Below are positions 6,784-16,490 of a stretch of 29,458 bases of DNA, piece after piece (the first letter of the stretch is position 1; each line of letters opens with the position of its first letter). This DNA is from JADHOX01 sp038120515. Its GTDB lineage: Bacteria > Pseudomonadota > Alphaproteobacteria > Rickettsiales > JABIRX01. The notes under the pieces were generated by a model that was not told where the DNA came from, made no database searches, and saw only the letters and a program-made list of their open reading frames with translations. Made by a program: the position numbers and the translations under genes. The stretch is from assembly GCA_038120515.1 (NCBI GenBank), contig JAYOLW010000020.1, positions 1-29,458 on the forward strand. The letters are read 5' to 3'.

Positions 6784-9147
6784 TTATTTTCGTGCCATAA
6801 AAGTTCCATCACTTTTTGATGAACAGGAGACAGGGGCTACTAATTGTAAAAGGTCAAACTCTCTTTCCTCACTTGATGAAGATTTCTCACTACTTGGCGA
6901 AGAGCTATGTGATGGTTGATCATGACTTGATATTAAGTTAGCTAAACCAGAAAAAGATGATAGATGCTCTTTTGTATATTTTGAAATATGAGTTGTGAGC
7001 TTTCTATTATCTGGTAATTCTATATATGGACAAAGTTTTAAACGATAGAAACAATCATACAAATAATCAATTTGCAAATCTGTTAATGGTGCAGATGTAC
7101 TTGACCTCGGTTCAGCTACAAATGCTGCAAATTCTTGATTTCTGATTGGCTCTGACATAGATGGCTCAGCTAAACATTCTGCAATTTCTTGGTCTATTAT
7201 TGGCCTCGGTTCAGCTAAACATTCTGCAATCGCTTTCTTTAAATATGCTAGTTTTTGTTTAAAAACTTCAATTGGGTTTTGACCAAGTTCTTCACTTGCT
7301 GGTATCAAAGAATCTATAATTGCAAAAATACCATCGCTATCTTGATCCGAACTTATTTTTTCAAAAAGATCTGAAGTAGTATCAATAACCTTTTTTATTG
7401 TGCTTGCCTTTAATTTTAACAAACCATTAATAGCAAATCTTGGGAAATTAGGCTTAGCACTCTTACCTAACAAATTTAATCCATCTAAATGCTCGTATAA
7501 GTCATAAACTTTACCATTTCTTAGATAATCATTAAGAAATGTTGATATATAATTTAGTTTTGCTTCTAAAAGGCTTGCTCTTAGTCTTTGTGGAGTTATC
7601 GAATCTATAAATTTACAAATTTTATCTTTAGAATTGTGACCATGGATGGCAGTTACAAGCTGTGGAATATCTTCCAATAATTTACAAACAGCTTGCTTTA
7701 CTTTTAAATCAGAAAATTTTTTTTCATAATCAACCATTGTTGCTTTTGCAGCCAACATAATTCTATTAAAATAAGTAATCTTAGAAATATCCTGACACTT
7801 TAGCAAGGCCTTCAAAGCTTTGTCATCATGATACAAATCTAGATAATAATCAAATGTCTTCGCTTGAAAAATTGATTGCGGAAGAATAGCTAGAAGTTGT
7901 TTTTCAAAGCCACCCATAGTTTTATGGTCTATTGAAACTGGTTTTGAAAGAATATATTTTTCATTTTTAAAGATCTTGAAACTGCTTTCAAAAGCTTTTT
8001 TATAATCTTCATATGGGAAGAAATACAAAATCAAGCTTAATAAATCCTGCTGAGCTAATGTTAAATTATAGCTATCTTGCTTTAGCTTTAATAAATATTT
8101 TTTAACTAGTTTATCTTGATCAAAACCTAATTCATCAAAGATGAAGACTAATGTTTTTTGATTAGATAATGAAAAATCTTTAACACATTCCTGTAAATAC
8201 CCATATGCTGATTTAAGATTTTGCTTTTCATCTCCATCAAAAGTTATGTGGGATGTTAATTGAAAAATGAACTCTAAAATCGAGGACTTATTTTTATAAC
8301 GAGTAAGTTCTTGCCAAAAACCTTCAAATTCGACAAAGCTAAATATAAATCTCAACAAAACATGATCACTATATATAGCTGATTTACCATCAACAAGAGG
8401 AAGCAAGTCTAATTCCTCATAACGCGAAGTTGCGCTTAATTCTTTAGATAATTGAAGCTTTGATGCTTCAAAAGAATATTCTTCATTGAAGAATAAGTGA
8501 TTCAGCATTAATAAAACATGATCCTTTCTTACTTGTGTTAACTTATCATAACTACTAATGATAAAATTATCGCTTAGCAAAGGGAAAGTATGTAAACTAA
8601 CATAGTCAACAAAGCATTTCTCTAAAAACTCATCCTCATCTGCTAAACTTTTACCTTCCATAAAATTATGTGCTCTTGGAATCTTTTTTAAGTGTTTCTT
8701 ATCAGAAGAAAAACTACCATCATCTTTATAAAGCAGATCTTGAAACTTTTCCATCCAAGAAGGAATCATGCTTAACTCAAAATCGAATAACTCATCTACT
8801 TTATCAAGCTGAGCTCTTAACTGCTCTATATTTAAAGATGCTGAACATCCACTTTCGTCAGAATCCGATAGCTCATCTTCTTCATCAAGCTGAGCTCTTA
8901 ACTGCTTTATCTTTAAATATTCTGAACTTCCATTATCGTCAGAATCCGATATCTCATCTATTGCTTTAGAAGAGTGCTCACTTTTGTCATCTGATAAAAC
9001 ACCTTCTAAAGAATCCTGACACTCTTTTATAAATTCCTTTAAAAACTTCGGTAAGTCTTTATCAATAGATAAATTACCATTAATTTCAGTCTCCAACATG
9101 GGATTTTGAACCTGAACTGGAGGGATAGATGTTTTTTGTCGACTCAT
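6784..9147 (-). CDS. Unrecognised large protein with acidic N-terminal repeats
   Basis: I do not recognise this 787-residue protein (ATG 9147; a GTG at 9171 would give 795). Numbers here use the GTG form. The first 130 residues are low-complexity and acidic, with Asp/Ser runs and a tandem 27-residue repeat at 74-127. The middle (about 190-640) is rich in Leu, Lys, Phe and Tyr and looks like a helical solenoid without clear membrane segments. Three degenerate IAECLAEP copies lie at 648-689. The tail is Ser-rich (SSHDQPSHSSSPSSEKSSSSEE) and ends in MARK. There is no signal peptide. PMLETEING at 24-32 resembles PIVETDITG in the giant gene just upstream. It follows that gene after 67-91 bases and converges with mlaF. 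A secreted effector or a structural protein are both possible; neither is shown. Confidence 0.75.
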   Translation of the reverse strand: MSRQKTSIPPVQVQNPMLETEINGNLSIDKDLPKFLKEFIKECQDSLEGVLSDDKSEHSSKAIDEISDSDDNGSSEYLKIKQLRAQLDEEDELSDSDESGCSASLNIEQLRAQLDKVDELFDFELSMIPSWMEKFQDLLYKDDGSFSSDKKHLKKIPRAHNFMEGKSLADEDEFLEKCFVDYVSLHTFPLLSDNFIISSYDKLTQVRKDHVLLMLNHLFFNEEYSFEASKLQLSKELSATSRYEELDLLPLVDGKSAIYSDHVLLRFIFSFVEFEGFWQELTRYKNKSSILEFIFQLTSHITFDGDEKQNLKSAYGYLQECVKDFSLSNQKTLVFIFDELGFDQDKLVKKYLLKLKQDSYNLTLAQQDLLSLILYFFPYEDYKKAFESSFKIFKNEKYILSKPVSIDHKTMGGFEKQLLAILPQSIFQAKTFDYYLDLYHDDKALKALLKCQDISKITYFNRIMLAAKATMVDYEKKFSDLKVKQAVCKLLEDIPQLVTAIHGHNSKDKICKFIDSITPQRLRASLLEAKLNYISTFLNDYLRNGKVYDLYEHLDGLNLLGKSAKPNFPRFAINGLLKLKASTIKKVIDTTSDLFEKISSDQDSDGIFAIIDSLIPASEELGQNPIEVFKQKLAYLKKAIAECLAEPRPIIDQEIAECLAEPSMSEPIRNQEFAAFVAEPRSSTSAPLTDLQIDYLYDCFYRLKLCPYIELPDNRKLTTHISKYTKEHLSSFSGLANLISSHDQPSHSSSPSSEKSSSSEEREFDLLQLVAPVSCSSKSDGTFMARK
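7105..7230 (-). repeat. Degenerate in-frame repeat encoding AECLAEP units
   Basis: Within the 787-codon gene, three imperfect units encode IAECLAEPRPIIDQE, IAECLAEPSMSEPIRNQE and FAAFVAEPR. Units are 15-18 codons long. The first two share their leading eight residues and end in a conserved D/N-Q-E, and the third is diverged. It is likely an old internal duplication in a linker ahead of the C-terminal domain. Confidence 0.7.
8791..8952 (-). repeat. Two tandem 81-base units (27 codons each)
   Basis: Two directly adjacent 81-base units (8872-8952 and 8791-8871) differ at about 10 positions by hand alignment, so they are about 88% identical. They encode two copies of a block of the form [IL]SDSD-x-x-G followed by I-x-QLRAQLD-x-x-DE. 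The length is a multiple of three, so the reading frame is kept. The high identity indicates a fairly recent duplication, in an acidic and probably disordered region. Confidence 0.9.
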
Positions 9148-9238
9148 ATCATAAAATAAATTTCTCTTCACTTGGTGCTATTAACATAGCTATAATTTTA
9201 AATAAATAGCTTTTTTAGCTTTGCTTACTTTTACTCAA

Positions 9239-12200
9239 TTAAAAACGTCCAGAAAAGGTTGGAGGAGAATATGACAAAGGTCCAAAAGGAAGAATTTGAA
9301 TCAAACTAGAAATAGGATCAGAATCTCTTGAAGACTGTGATCGAGGACGCTCCAAATATTCATCAAGCTTTTTATCTAACTCCTCTTTTGCAACAGGAAA
9401 AAAACAATTTTCGCCAGCATTATATGCAATCTTTAACTCTCTTGCAACCAATTCATAATTAACATAGCCTTGAATATATCCATTAGTGATTAAATGACTT
9501 TTTAAATTTAACTTTCCATCTTGACCAGCATTAAAATCAAAATAACTATAAAATTGTTGTTTAAACAAACTCTTTGAAACTGAAAAATTTGCTTCCTCAG
9601 CAGCTGCTTGAGATCTCTGCATTTGTGGATGTGCAAATCCTGGCACTTGGCCATAATTTTGAAATCTCTGCGTATGCGGATGGATAGATCGTGTTACATG
9701 ACCAGCTAATCGAGACTCTGGAGTAGCAGGTGTTTTTGCAGCAAGCTCCTTTTTTAATCTAGCAATTTCGGCATTGGCTTTTTGCAGCTCTTCACTAGAG
9801 CCTGCTGTTAATGACTTAATTTCTTCTCTAAGCCTTGAATTATCTGACACTAACCTAGCCTTTTCCTCATCACCTGCTTGAGACTGCTTTTGCAGCTTTC
9901 CAATTGCTTCTTGTTGTTTTTCTAATTGAGACTTTTGAGTCAAAACTTTATCCTTATCTTGTTGCTTAGCAGTTGATAATTCTCGGTTCCTCATTTTTAA
10001 TTTTTCATTTTCTCGCCTTTGGTCAAGAAAACTAGCTTCAATTGACTGCAATTGGTCTCTTAACCCTTTAATTGTTTTCTCAGAACTCTTAGAAATTTTA
10101 CGAGCTAACTGAAGTTCTTGCTCCTGTTTTTTAAATGCCAAATCTTCGCGATCTAACTGAGCTTGTTTTTGCCTCAGCTCTTCTTGCAACTCACGATTTT
10201 TTGTTTCAAATTGTTTAATTTCTTTCTGAAGCTGAATCTGAGCTGTTGCTAATTTTCTACTTTTGGCATCAGTAGATTCAATATGGCTTTTTTCCTTTAC
10301 AACCTCTTCTCTTAAAGCTGCTATTTCACTTGAATGTTGTTTTTCAACTTTAGATAATCCAGTTAAAATTCTCCTCTTTAATGCGTCAAACTCTTGATCA
10401 AATTCAGTTATTTCTTTTTTAGCCAATTGTTTTAAATTATGATTAGACTTTCTTAGTAACGATAATTCCCTATTTAATGGATTTAAAAATTCTTGTATTA
10501 GAGAGGCAAATTGTGAATGGCTAGTAATTGCTTTTAAAGATTCAATTGTATCAGGATCTTTTATATTATCACAAATAGCTTTAAGCTGTGATTTAAATTC
10601 CGGCTTAGCCAAAATATCATCAAACAGAACTGGGTGGTCGAATAACAAAGCTTCAATACCATCCAACTGTCCTTCTCGTAAAAAATATATCAATAATTCT
10701 TCACCAATAACAGCATCTTTAGGTTCTTGGCAAAAATCTCTAAATAAAACCCTTGCTAGATCTTGATTTGAAGACAGAATATCAAAAAACCTTGAGCCTT
10801 TAAGACTCGCTTTATTAAAGACATAATCGCTACATAATGATACAAAACTCTCCTGATAAAAAGCTAACTCAGGTAAAATAGTCTGTCCTAATTTTATATC
10901 ATCAGAAAACAATTTAATTATATGAGCCTCTAACAAAACCTTAACATTTGGAACTATTGCAGCAACATCATTAAGCCTTTTGAGATTAGCTTTAGATAAT
11001 ATAGGCAAAATCTCAGAAGCACACTCCTCTTTAACCTTTGCTAATCCAAAACTCTTATTAATTATTTCTAAACTACGCTTAGAGAATAATTTTAAATCAT
11101 CAAAGCGCTTTGCAACTATTAGTTCATGAAAACATCTGTAAAGAAAAATCTGATTTTGATGATTATCTTCAAGATGATCGAGTTGTGACAAAATTACATT
11201 TGAACCTTTCAGAATTAGATCATAACATAATGGAAGACATTCATCTCCAGCTACTGGCGTTTGCAATAATGCTGAAATTTCATCAGGTTTATAGATAGAG
11301 AAATCCTTTAGCTTTTGGTCTAATTCCTGTGTGACCACTTCTGAACTTAAGGCAGCTTTAAGAGCAATATTTAAATTAATTAATTTCTTGAGGAATGATT
11401 CTGAAGATATAACATCATCTAAGAAAGATAGATCTTCAATATTTAAAGCCTCTACCTTGCCAATAACTTCACCTCTAAATTTTTCATTTCTTTCAAATGC
11501 TAATGCAAAAAATTCCAAATTTTGCATTAACAAAACATCTAAACTTTCAAAATATCCTTCAGTGATTAATCCAGAAAAAGCTTTGAGTTTAAATTCAGAT
11601 AAGCTCTCAATGTCACTCACAAATTTTTCGTTTAAAAATCCAAAAACCTCTTTCGATCCAGCAATTAAAAATGTATAAAATTTTGTTTCTTCAAACTTTG
11701 TCGAACCAAATAAGTATTTCGTTATAAATTCAGGAGAGAATGCTTCAGAAATCTGAGGGAGTAAATCATCAATATTCGAATCTTTTGCAGATTCTATTGA
11801 TTGTAATAACTCAAATCTTGTGATTGCCTGTTCGGCACCAGTAGAAATGTCACCCTGATCAAGACATTGCTGATATAATTCTGGATCTAATTGCACAAGT
11901 TTTGCAAGGGCTTCTGCATCATTTGCTTCCAAAAATTTTGCCGTATCAATAAATAGATTTACTTTTAGCTCTTTATCATCAATTGCATTGAGTAAATTTA
12001 AAGCATCATAATTTTTTGCAGCAATATATTGATAAAATTTTGTTGCCTTAAAATTGTCACCACTAAAAAAACTCGATATAATCAATTCATTATCGAAATA
12101 TGACTTTAACGCTTGAAATCGTGGAAAATTATTTTCGTTAAAAATTAATGTTTGTTTTAAAAATCTTGCAAGTTCTGAGTCAGCTATAATATTTTCAAGC

Positions 12201-14602
12201 AAAACTAATGAATGATCAAAACTAAATCTTACAAGAGAATTCTTGATCATTTTTATAAATTGCCCCTCTTCACCAGTGGGAATAAATTGAGTATCAAAAA
12301 ATTCTTCATCTAAAGAATAAAGATAATTTAAATTATCAAAATTTTTTACCGACAATAAAGTGATAAAAGATTGTTGATAAAAATAACTTTTGAATTTGTC
12401 TTCTGATAGATTACTCAAAGCTGGGTCAAGCTTTACTTGAGTAATTAATTCTATGATTTTTTTAGAACCTTTATTTAATAATACTGCAAAATTACTATTT
12501 ACAAATTGAGGTTTCTTACCTTTTGATGTTTCTGCAGTAAATAAAGCTTCAGCAAGTATATATTGCAGTTTTATTTTCTCTTTGGGCTTAAGCTCCTCCC
12601 CTCTAATTTGAGCTTGTAATTCATCCAATAGATTCTCTATCATTTCTAAAGAAAATAATGGCAAAGCATGATCAAAAGTGGAAAAGATTGATTGATATTG
12701 TTGCTCAACTAAATATTTACTTTCCAAATATTGTGCTTTTAAGTCACTAAGCAAGTTCTGATTGTAGGCAATATCAACCTCAATAGCTTTTCTTGATTTA
12801 GGTTTTGACCTTTCTAATTTATGATTTAATGAATGAGCATTCATCATAATTTGAGATTGACCCAATTTATATCTGTCCTCAATTATTTCAGATTTTTTTA
12901 TGTGATAATCAATATTATATTTTATCTTTTCATAAAAACATAATTTTAAAAATTCAGCAATTTCTGGAGATGATGATTGTATTACCCTAAATAATGACGA
13001 ATCTATTTCAAAGAATTGCTGCGCCTTTATAAACTCAAGATATCTTATATCTTGTTCAAAACAGGCTGCACCATCATCTAACAAGCTTGAGATTTTAGAT
13101 TCAAATTCAATTTTTTGTTCAGGAAATAAGCCATAATTGTAAAATAAACCTAAAAGTGGAGAAAACTCTTTTGAAGTAAAAAGATATATTGGTGAATATA
13201 TAATTATTTTTGACAAAATCACCGGCATATTATCTCGATATGCAGCAAAGCTAACATCTTTATAATTTTGTTCTGGTATTTTTACACTATAATGAAGCGC
13301 ACTTATGATGATATTTTTAAGTTCAAAATCATCACCAGCAAATTCAAAAAATGCATCTATTACATCAGCAAATTCTTTAGAATAACCATTATATCTAGTG
13401 CTAAAATATTGAAAGAAATTTAATAATCCTCCACCAGAATATTGAGATAAAATCTTTAACTTTTTCTCTTTAGTTGCTTCTTGATTATCTTTCAAGATGT
13501 GTATTGTAAAACCAATAGCTTGGTCTAAAGCATAATTTAAATAAATATCAAAACTATGTCTTACCAAGTCATTTGCTTCAGCTGCCGCAGCTTCAACTGA
13601 TACTGTTTTTGATTGCTGAGAAGAGAATATTTTTATTTGATCAGCATAAAATCTAGGATTAGCAAATCTAGCTGGCTTGTTCTTCTCAACCCATTTGTCA
13701 AAAAGCTCTTGGCTAATCCCAGAGGAAGTTTTGTCTCTTTTCTGGCAAGAGAAAATATTTGAATCAGAAATTCCTAACTGACCTAAAAAATTACCAAAAC
13801 TTCTTCCATATAAAGATGAGACAATCCCTTCTATAGCATCATTAGCAAGGAGAGATGTTCTTTTCTGAATATCTTCAAATTTGGGTTTTATGTCACTAGA
13901 AGCTAAAAACTCATTTATATAATCTTCATTTCCTTGTAATCGATTAGTAATCGGCATGCCAAGAGCATTAAAATCATGAAAACTAAAATTTTTGATAGCT
14001 GCAACACCTAACTTCTTTAAAATAGGATTATCAGCAGCATCATTAAAAAAAATTATTTCGGTGTAAAAAATTATCTCATTCAAAGGTAAGCTAAACATTT
14101 CTTCACTACTTCGCTCTTTTGACAAAACAGGCTTTGCTAAAACGCCAACTTTGGTTTTAAGGAACTGCCAGTACTCTATAGCTTTTTCATCTTCTGCTAC
14201 TTTATATACAAGTAACTTTTGTTGCTCGAAATTTAAAGCAAGTGCCATAACCATCAAGGCACCAAATTCAGGATATAAGGAAAGACGCTCTTCTAATGTA
14301 TATTTGGGTAAAATATTCTGAGCATAAAATTCAAACATATTAACTATTGAATATATAAAAAAACCATCAGGATTTTCATCAATAGTATTTAGCAACAATC
14401 TTAGATTCTTTCGATATTCTGATAATATTTTGGCATTTATTTCAGCTATTTGGTCTTTTGAAAGTGAAACAGATTTTCCAACTTTTGCTTGCTGATTATA
14501 TGCCTTTTGTTGTTCCAATTCAGTCAAAACACTATTCATATCCATAAGATTAGTGAATCCTGTTATATCAGTTTCAACTATTGGAAATTTAGGCAAAGGC
14601 AT
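9239..14602 (-). CDS. Unrecognised giant protein: helical-repeat body, long coiled coil, C-terminal domain
   Basis: This is a 1787-residue protein of unknown family, starting at ATG 14602 (MPLPKFPIVETDITG). There is no signal peptide and no convincing membrane span. Residues 50-700 are helical and unassigned. Residues about 737-1330 contain degenerate repeats of about 110-120 residues around an F-x-x-TKFY-x-[FY] core (850-858, 970-978, a diverged copy near 1268-1275, and a KNFDNLNYL copy near 753). Residues 1376-1624 have no proline and are dense in Gln, Glu, Lys and Leu heptads, consistent with a coiled coil of about 250 residues. A short basic linker (SIHPHTQRFQNYGQ) leads to a compact domain at about 1670-1752 and a tail ending PPTFSGRF. 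It lies upstream of the 787-codon gene on the same strand, likely cotranscribed. No frameshift is seen over 5.4 kb, so it is probably under selection. Scaffold, cytoskeletal or effector roles are guesses. Confidence 0.85.
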   Translation of the reverse strand: MPLPKFPIVETDITGFTNLMDMNSVLTELEQQKAYNQQAKVGKSVSLSKDQIAEINAKILSEYRKNLRLLLNTIDENPDGFFIYSIVNMFEFYAQNILPKYTLEERLSLYPEFGALMVMALALNFEQQKLLVYKVAEDEKAIEYWQFLKTKVGVLAKPVLSKERSSEEMFSLPLNEIIFYTEIIFFNDAADNPILKKLGVAAIKNFSFHDFNALGMPITNRLQGNEDYINEFLASSDIKPKFEDIQKRTSLLANDAIEGIVSSLYGRSFGNFLGQLGISDSNIFSCQKRDKTSSGISQELFDKWVEKNKPARFANPRFYADQIKIFSSQQSKTVSVEAAAAEANDLVRHSFDIYLNYALDQAIGFTIHILKDNQEATKEKKLKILSQYSGGGLLNFFQYFSTRYNGYSKEFADVIDAFFEFAGDDFELKNIIISALHYSVKIPEQNYKDVSFAAYRDNMPVILSKIIIYSPIYLFTSKEFSPLLGLFYNYGLFPEQKIEFESKISSLLDDGAACFEQDIRYLEFIKAQQFFEIDSSLFRVIQSSSPEIAEFLKLCFYEKIKYNIDYHIKKSEIIEDRYKLGQSQIMMNAHSLNHKLERSKPKSRKAIEVDIAYNQNLLSDLKAQYLESKYLVEQQYQSIFSTFDHALPLFSLEMIENLLDELQAQIRGEELKPKEKIKLQYILAEALFTAETSKGKKPQFVNSNFAVLLNKGSKKIIELITQVKLDPALSNLSEDKFKSYFYQQSFITLLSVKNFDNLNYLYSLDEEFFDTQFIPTGEEGQFIKMIKNSLVRFSFDHSLVLLENIIADSELARFLKQTLIFNENNFPRFQALKSYFDNELIISSFFSGDNFKATKFYQYIAAKNYDALNLLNAIDDKELKVNLFIDTAKFLEANDAEALAKLVQLDPELYQQCLDQGDISTGAEQAITRFELLQSIESAKDSNIDDLLPQISEAFSPEFITKYLFGSTKFEETKFYTFLIAGSKEVFGFLNEKFVSDIESLSEFKLKAFSGLITEGYFESLDVLLMQNLEFFALAFERNEKFRGEVIGKVEALNIEDLSFLDDVISSESFLKKLINLNIALKAALSSEVVTQELDQKLKDFSIYKPDEISALLQTPVAGDECLPLCYDLILKGSNVILSQLDHLEDNHQNQIFLYRCFHELIVAKRFDDLKLFSKRSLEIINKSFGLAKVKEECASEILPILSKANLKRLNDVAAIVPNVKVLLEAHIIKLFSDDIKLGQTILPELAFYQESFVSLCSDYVFNKASLKGSRFFDILSSNQDLARVLFRDFCQEPKDAVIGEELLIYFLREGQLDGIEALLFDHPVLFDDILAKPEFKSQLKAICDNIKDPDTIESLKAITSHSQFASLIQEFLNPLNRELSLLRKSNHNLKQLAKKEITEFDQEFDALKRRILTGLSKVEKQHSSEIAALREEVVKEKSHIESTDAKSRKLATAQIQLQKEIKQFETKNRELQEELRQKQAQLDREDLAFKKQEQELQLARKISKSSEKTIKGLRDQLQSIEASFLDQRRENEKLKMRNRELSTAKQQDKDKVLTQKSQLEKQQEAIGKLQKQSQAGDEEKARLVSDNSRLREEIKSLTAGSSEELQKANAEIARLKKELAAKTPATPESRLAGHVTRSIHPHTQRFQNYGQVPGFAHPQMQRSQAAAEEANFSVSKSLFKQQFYSYFDFNAGQDGKLNLKSHLITNGYIQGYVNYELVARELKIAYNAGENCFFPVAKEELDKKLDEYLERPRSQSSRDSDPISSLIQILPFGPLSYSPPTFSGRF

Positions 14603-14811
14603 ATCATATACTTCAAAGATTATTTTATTTGTAAAATAACAACAAACTCTAAATATTTAACTAAGTAGAAAAATAACAATTATCAATATAAAACATCTTA
14701 GGCTCTAAACGCACTCAAGCCACAAATAAAAAACAACCTCAGTAATTACAATAGCTTAGCTATAGCGCATCAACTATAACTAGAAAACCAAAGCGTAAAA
14801 AAACATGCAAA

Positions 14812-16356
14812 CTATTCCCATTCAATAGTTCCTGGAGGTTTGGAGGTAATATCATAAGTAACCCTATTTATTCCACGAACCTCATTTATAATTTTGGTAG
14901 AAACATAATTTAAGAACTCCATATCAAAATTATATACTTCAGCTGTCATTCCATCTTTTGACGTTACGGCACGAAGCGCTAACACATTTTCATAAGTTCT
15001 TGCATCACCCATCACACCAACGGTTTTTACTGGCAGCAAAACAGCAAAGGCTTGCCAAATCTTATCATATAAACCAGCTTTTTTAAGCTCAGTAATATAA
15101 ATATGATCAGCTTTTCTTAAAATATCTGCCTTCTCTTTTGTGACCTCACCTAAAATCCTGATACCAAGCCCTGGACCAGGGAATGGATGTCTACCAACAA
15201 TCTCTTCAGCTACATTGAGCTTTCTGCCAAGCTCCCTTACTTCATCTTTAAATAACTCTCTTAATGGCTCAACTAATTCAAGCTCCATATCATCAGGAAG
15301 TCCGCCAACATTATGATGAGATTTAATCGTAACAGAAGCGCCTAAATTTGGATGTTTAGATTCAATTACGTCTGGATAAAGCGTACCTTGGGCAAGAAAC
15401 TTAGCACCCTCAATTTTACTCGACTCAGACTCAAAAACTTCAATAAATTCTTTACCTATAATTTTACGTTTTTGTTCAGGATCAGTAACCCCTTGTAATT
15501 TTGATAAGAATCTTTCACTAGCATCGACATGGATAAAATTCACATCAAAATATTTCGTAAAAGTTTCCTCAACTTGCACTGCTTCATTATGGCGCATCAA
15601 GCCATTATCAACATAAATACAAGTCAGATTTCGACCACTAGCATTACTTATAATTGCAGCCGCGACAGATGAATCAACACCACCACTGAGACCACAGATA
15701 ACTTTGTTATCTTTAACCTGGAGTTTTATACGCTCAACTTCTTCATTGATAAAATCTGACATAAACCAATCAGATTCTATACCTACAATCTTTACCAAAA
15801 AATTCTTTAGCAATATATCACCATTAATTGAATGTGATACTTCAGGGTGAAACTGAGTGCCATATATTTTGGCTTTATCATTTGCAATAAATGCAAAAGG
15901 TGCATTATCAGATACTGCGATGACCTCAAACCCCTTAGGTAATTCTTCAATTTTATCACCATGAGACATCCAAACTTGCTGAGTTTGATTTTCTGAATAC
16001 CCTTCAAGCAAATCATGGTCTTTCTTAAAACTTATAAAAGCTTTACCAAACTCTCTTTTGCTAGATGGTAAAACTTTAGCACCAAAATTACTTGCTATAA
16101 GTTGCTGACCGTAGCAAATACCAAAAATTGGAATATTTAAATTAAAGATTTCAGGATCAATTTGCGGAGAATTTTCACCTGTGACTGAGGCCGGACCACC
16201 GGAAAGAATAATAGCCCTGGCATTTAATTTTGTTATTGCCTCAGCCTTAATATCAAAATTTTCAATGGTACTGTAAAAATTTAGCTCCCTTACTCTTCTT
16301 GCGATGAGTTTGGTGAGCTGCGAGCCAAAATCTAAAATAACTATTCTGTTAAACAT
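14812..16356 (-). CDS. guaA: GMP synthase (glutamine-hydrolysing)
   Basis: The enzyme converts XMP to GMP using ATP and glutamine, in the cytoplasm. The 514 residues match the usual two-domain length. The class I glutamine amidotransferase domain has GICYGQQL with nucleophile Cys81 and the His170-x-Glu172 pair in QFHPEVSHS. The ATP-pyrophosphatase domain has the P-loop SGGVDSSVAAA (224-234). The C-terminal dimerisation domain has GRHPFPGPGLGIRILG and ends in KPPGTIEWE, the conserved C-terminus. All key residues are intact. It is divergent from the pilin-like gene across 134 bases. The 209 bases downstream, before the giant gene, hold only a weak small palindrome near 14751, not a clear terminator. 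Confidence 0.98.
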   Translation of the reverse strand: MFNRIVILDFGSQLTKLIARRVRELNFYSTIENFDIKAEAITKLNARAIILSGGPASVTGENSPQIDPEIFNLNIPIFGICYGQQLIASNFGAKVLPSSKREFGKAFISFKKDHDLLEGYSENQTQQVWMSHGDKIEELPKGFEVIAVSDNAPFAFIANDKAKIYGTQFHPEVSHSINGDILLKNFLVKIVGIESDWFMSDFINEEVERIKLQVKDNKVICGLSGGVDSSVAAAIISNASGRNLTCIYVDNGLMRHNEAVQVEETFTKYFDVNFIHVDASERFLSKLQGVTDPEQKRKIIGKEFIEVFESESSKIEGAKFLAQGTLYPDVIESKHPNLGASVTIKSHHNVGGLPDDMELELVEPLRELFKDEVRELGRKLNVAEEIVGRHPFPGPGLGIRILGEVTKEKADILRKADHIYITELKKAGLYDKIWQAFAVLLPVKTVGVMGDARTYENVLALRAVTSKDGMTAEVYNFDMEFLNYVSTKIINEVRGINRVTYDITSKPPGTIEWE

Positions 16357-16438
16357 CTTGTTTTTAATTTAAGTTTGCCTTGTTTTTTTTATTGCTAATC
16401 CTATCAGTTAAAAATAAAAAGTTTTTGCTTGTTTATTT

Positions 16439-16465
16439 TTGTAGCTAAAAACCGATTGTTATAAC
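16439..16465 (+). promoter_or_regulatory. Possible promoter for the pilin-LamG gene
   Basis: TTGTAG (16439-16444) and TATAAC (16460-16465, 5 of 6 to the -10 consensus) are spaced by 15 bases, slightly short. A start near 16472 would leave a leader of about 19 bases before ATG 16491. The region is AT-rich, so chance matches are common. Confidence 0.35.
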
Positions 16466-16490
16466 TAAATATTTTTAAAATTAAATTAGA

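Noticed and set aside
9148..9171. GTG start extending the 787-codon gene by 8 residues
   Set aside because: No Shine-Dalgarno sequence precedes the GTG, and an in-frame ATG follows at 9147. The choice is not certain.
11110..11678. Plus-strand frames of 62 and 115 codons inside the giant gene
   Set aside because: They run antisense to a continuous 1787-codon frame, have no ribosome binding sites and resemble nothing known.
14751..14763. Perfect 13-base palindrome downstream of guaA
   Set aside because: The loop is one base, so it cannot form a hairpin terminator, and AT-rich short palindromes are frequent by chance.
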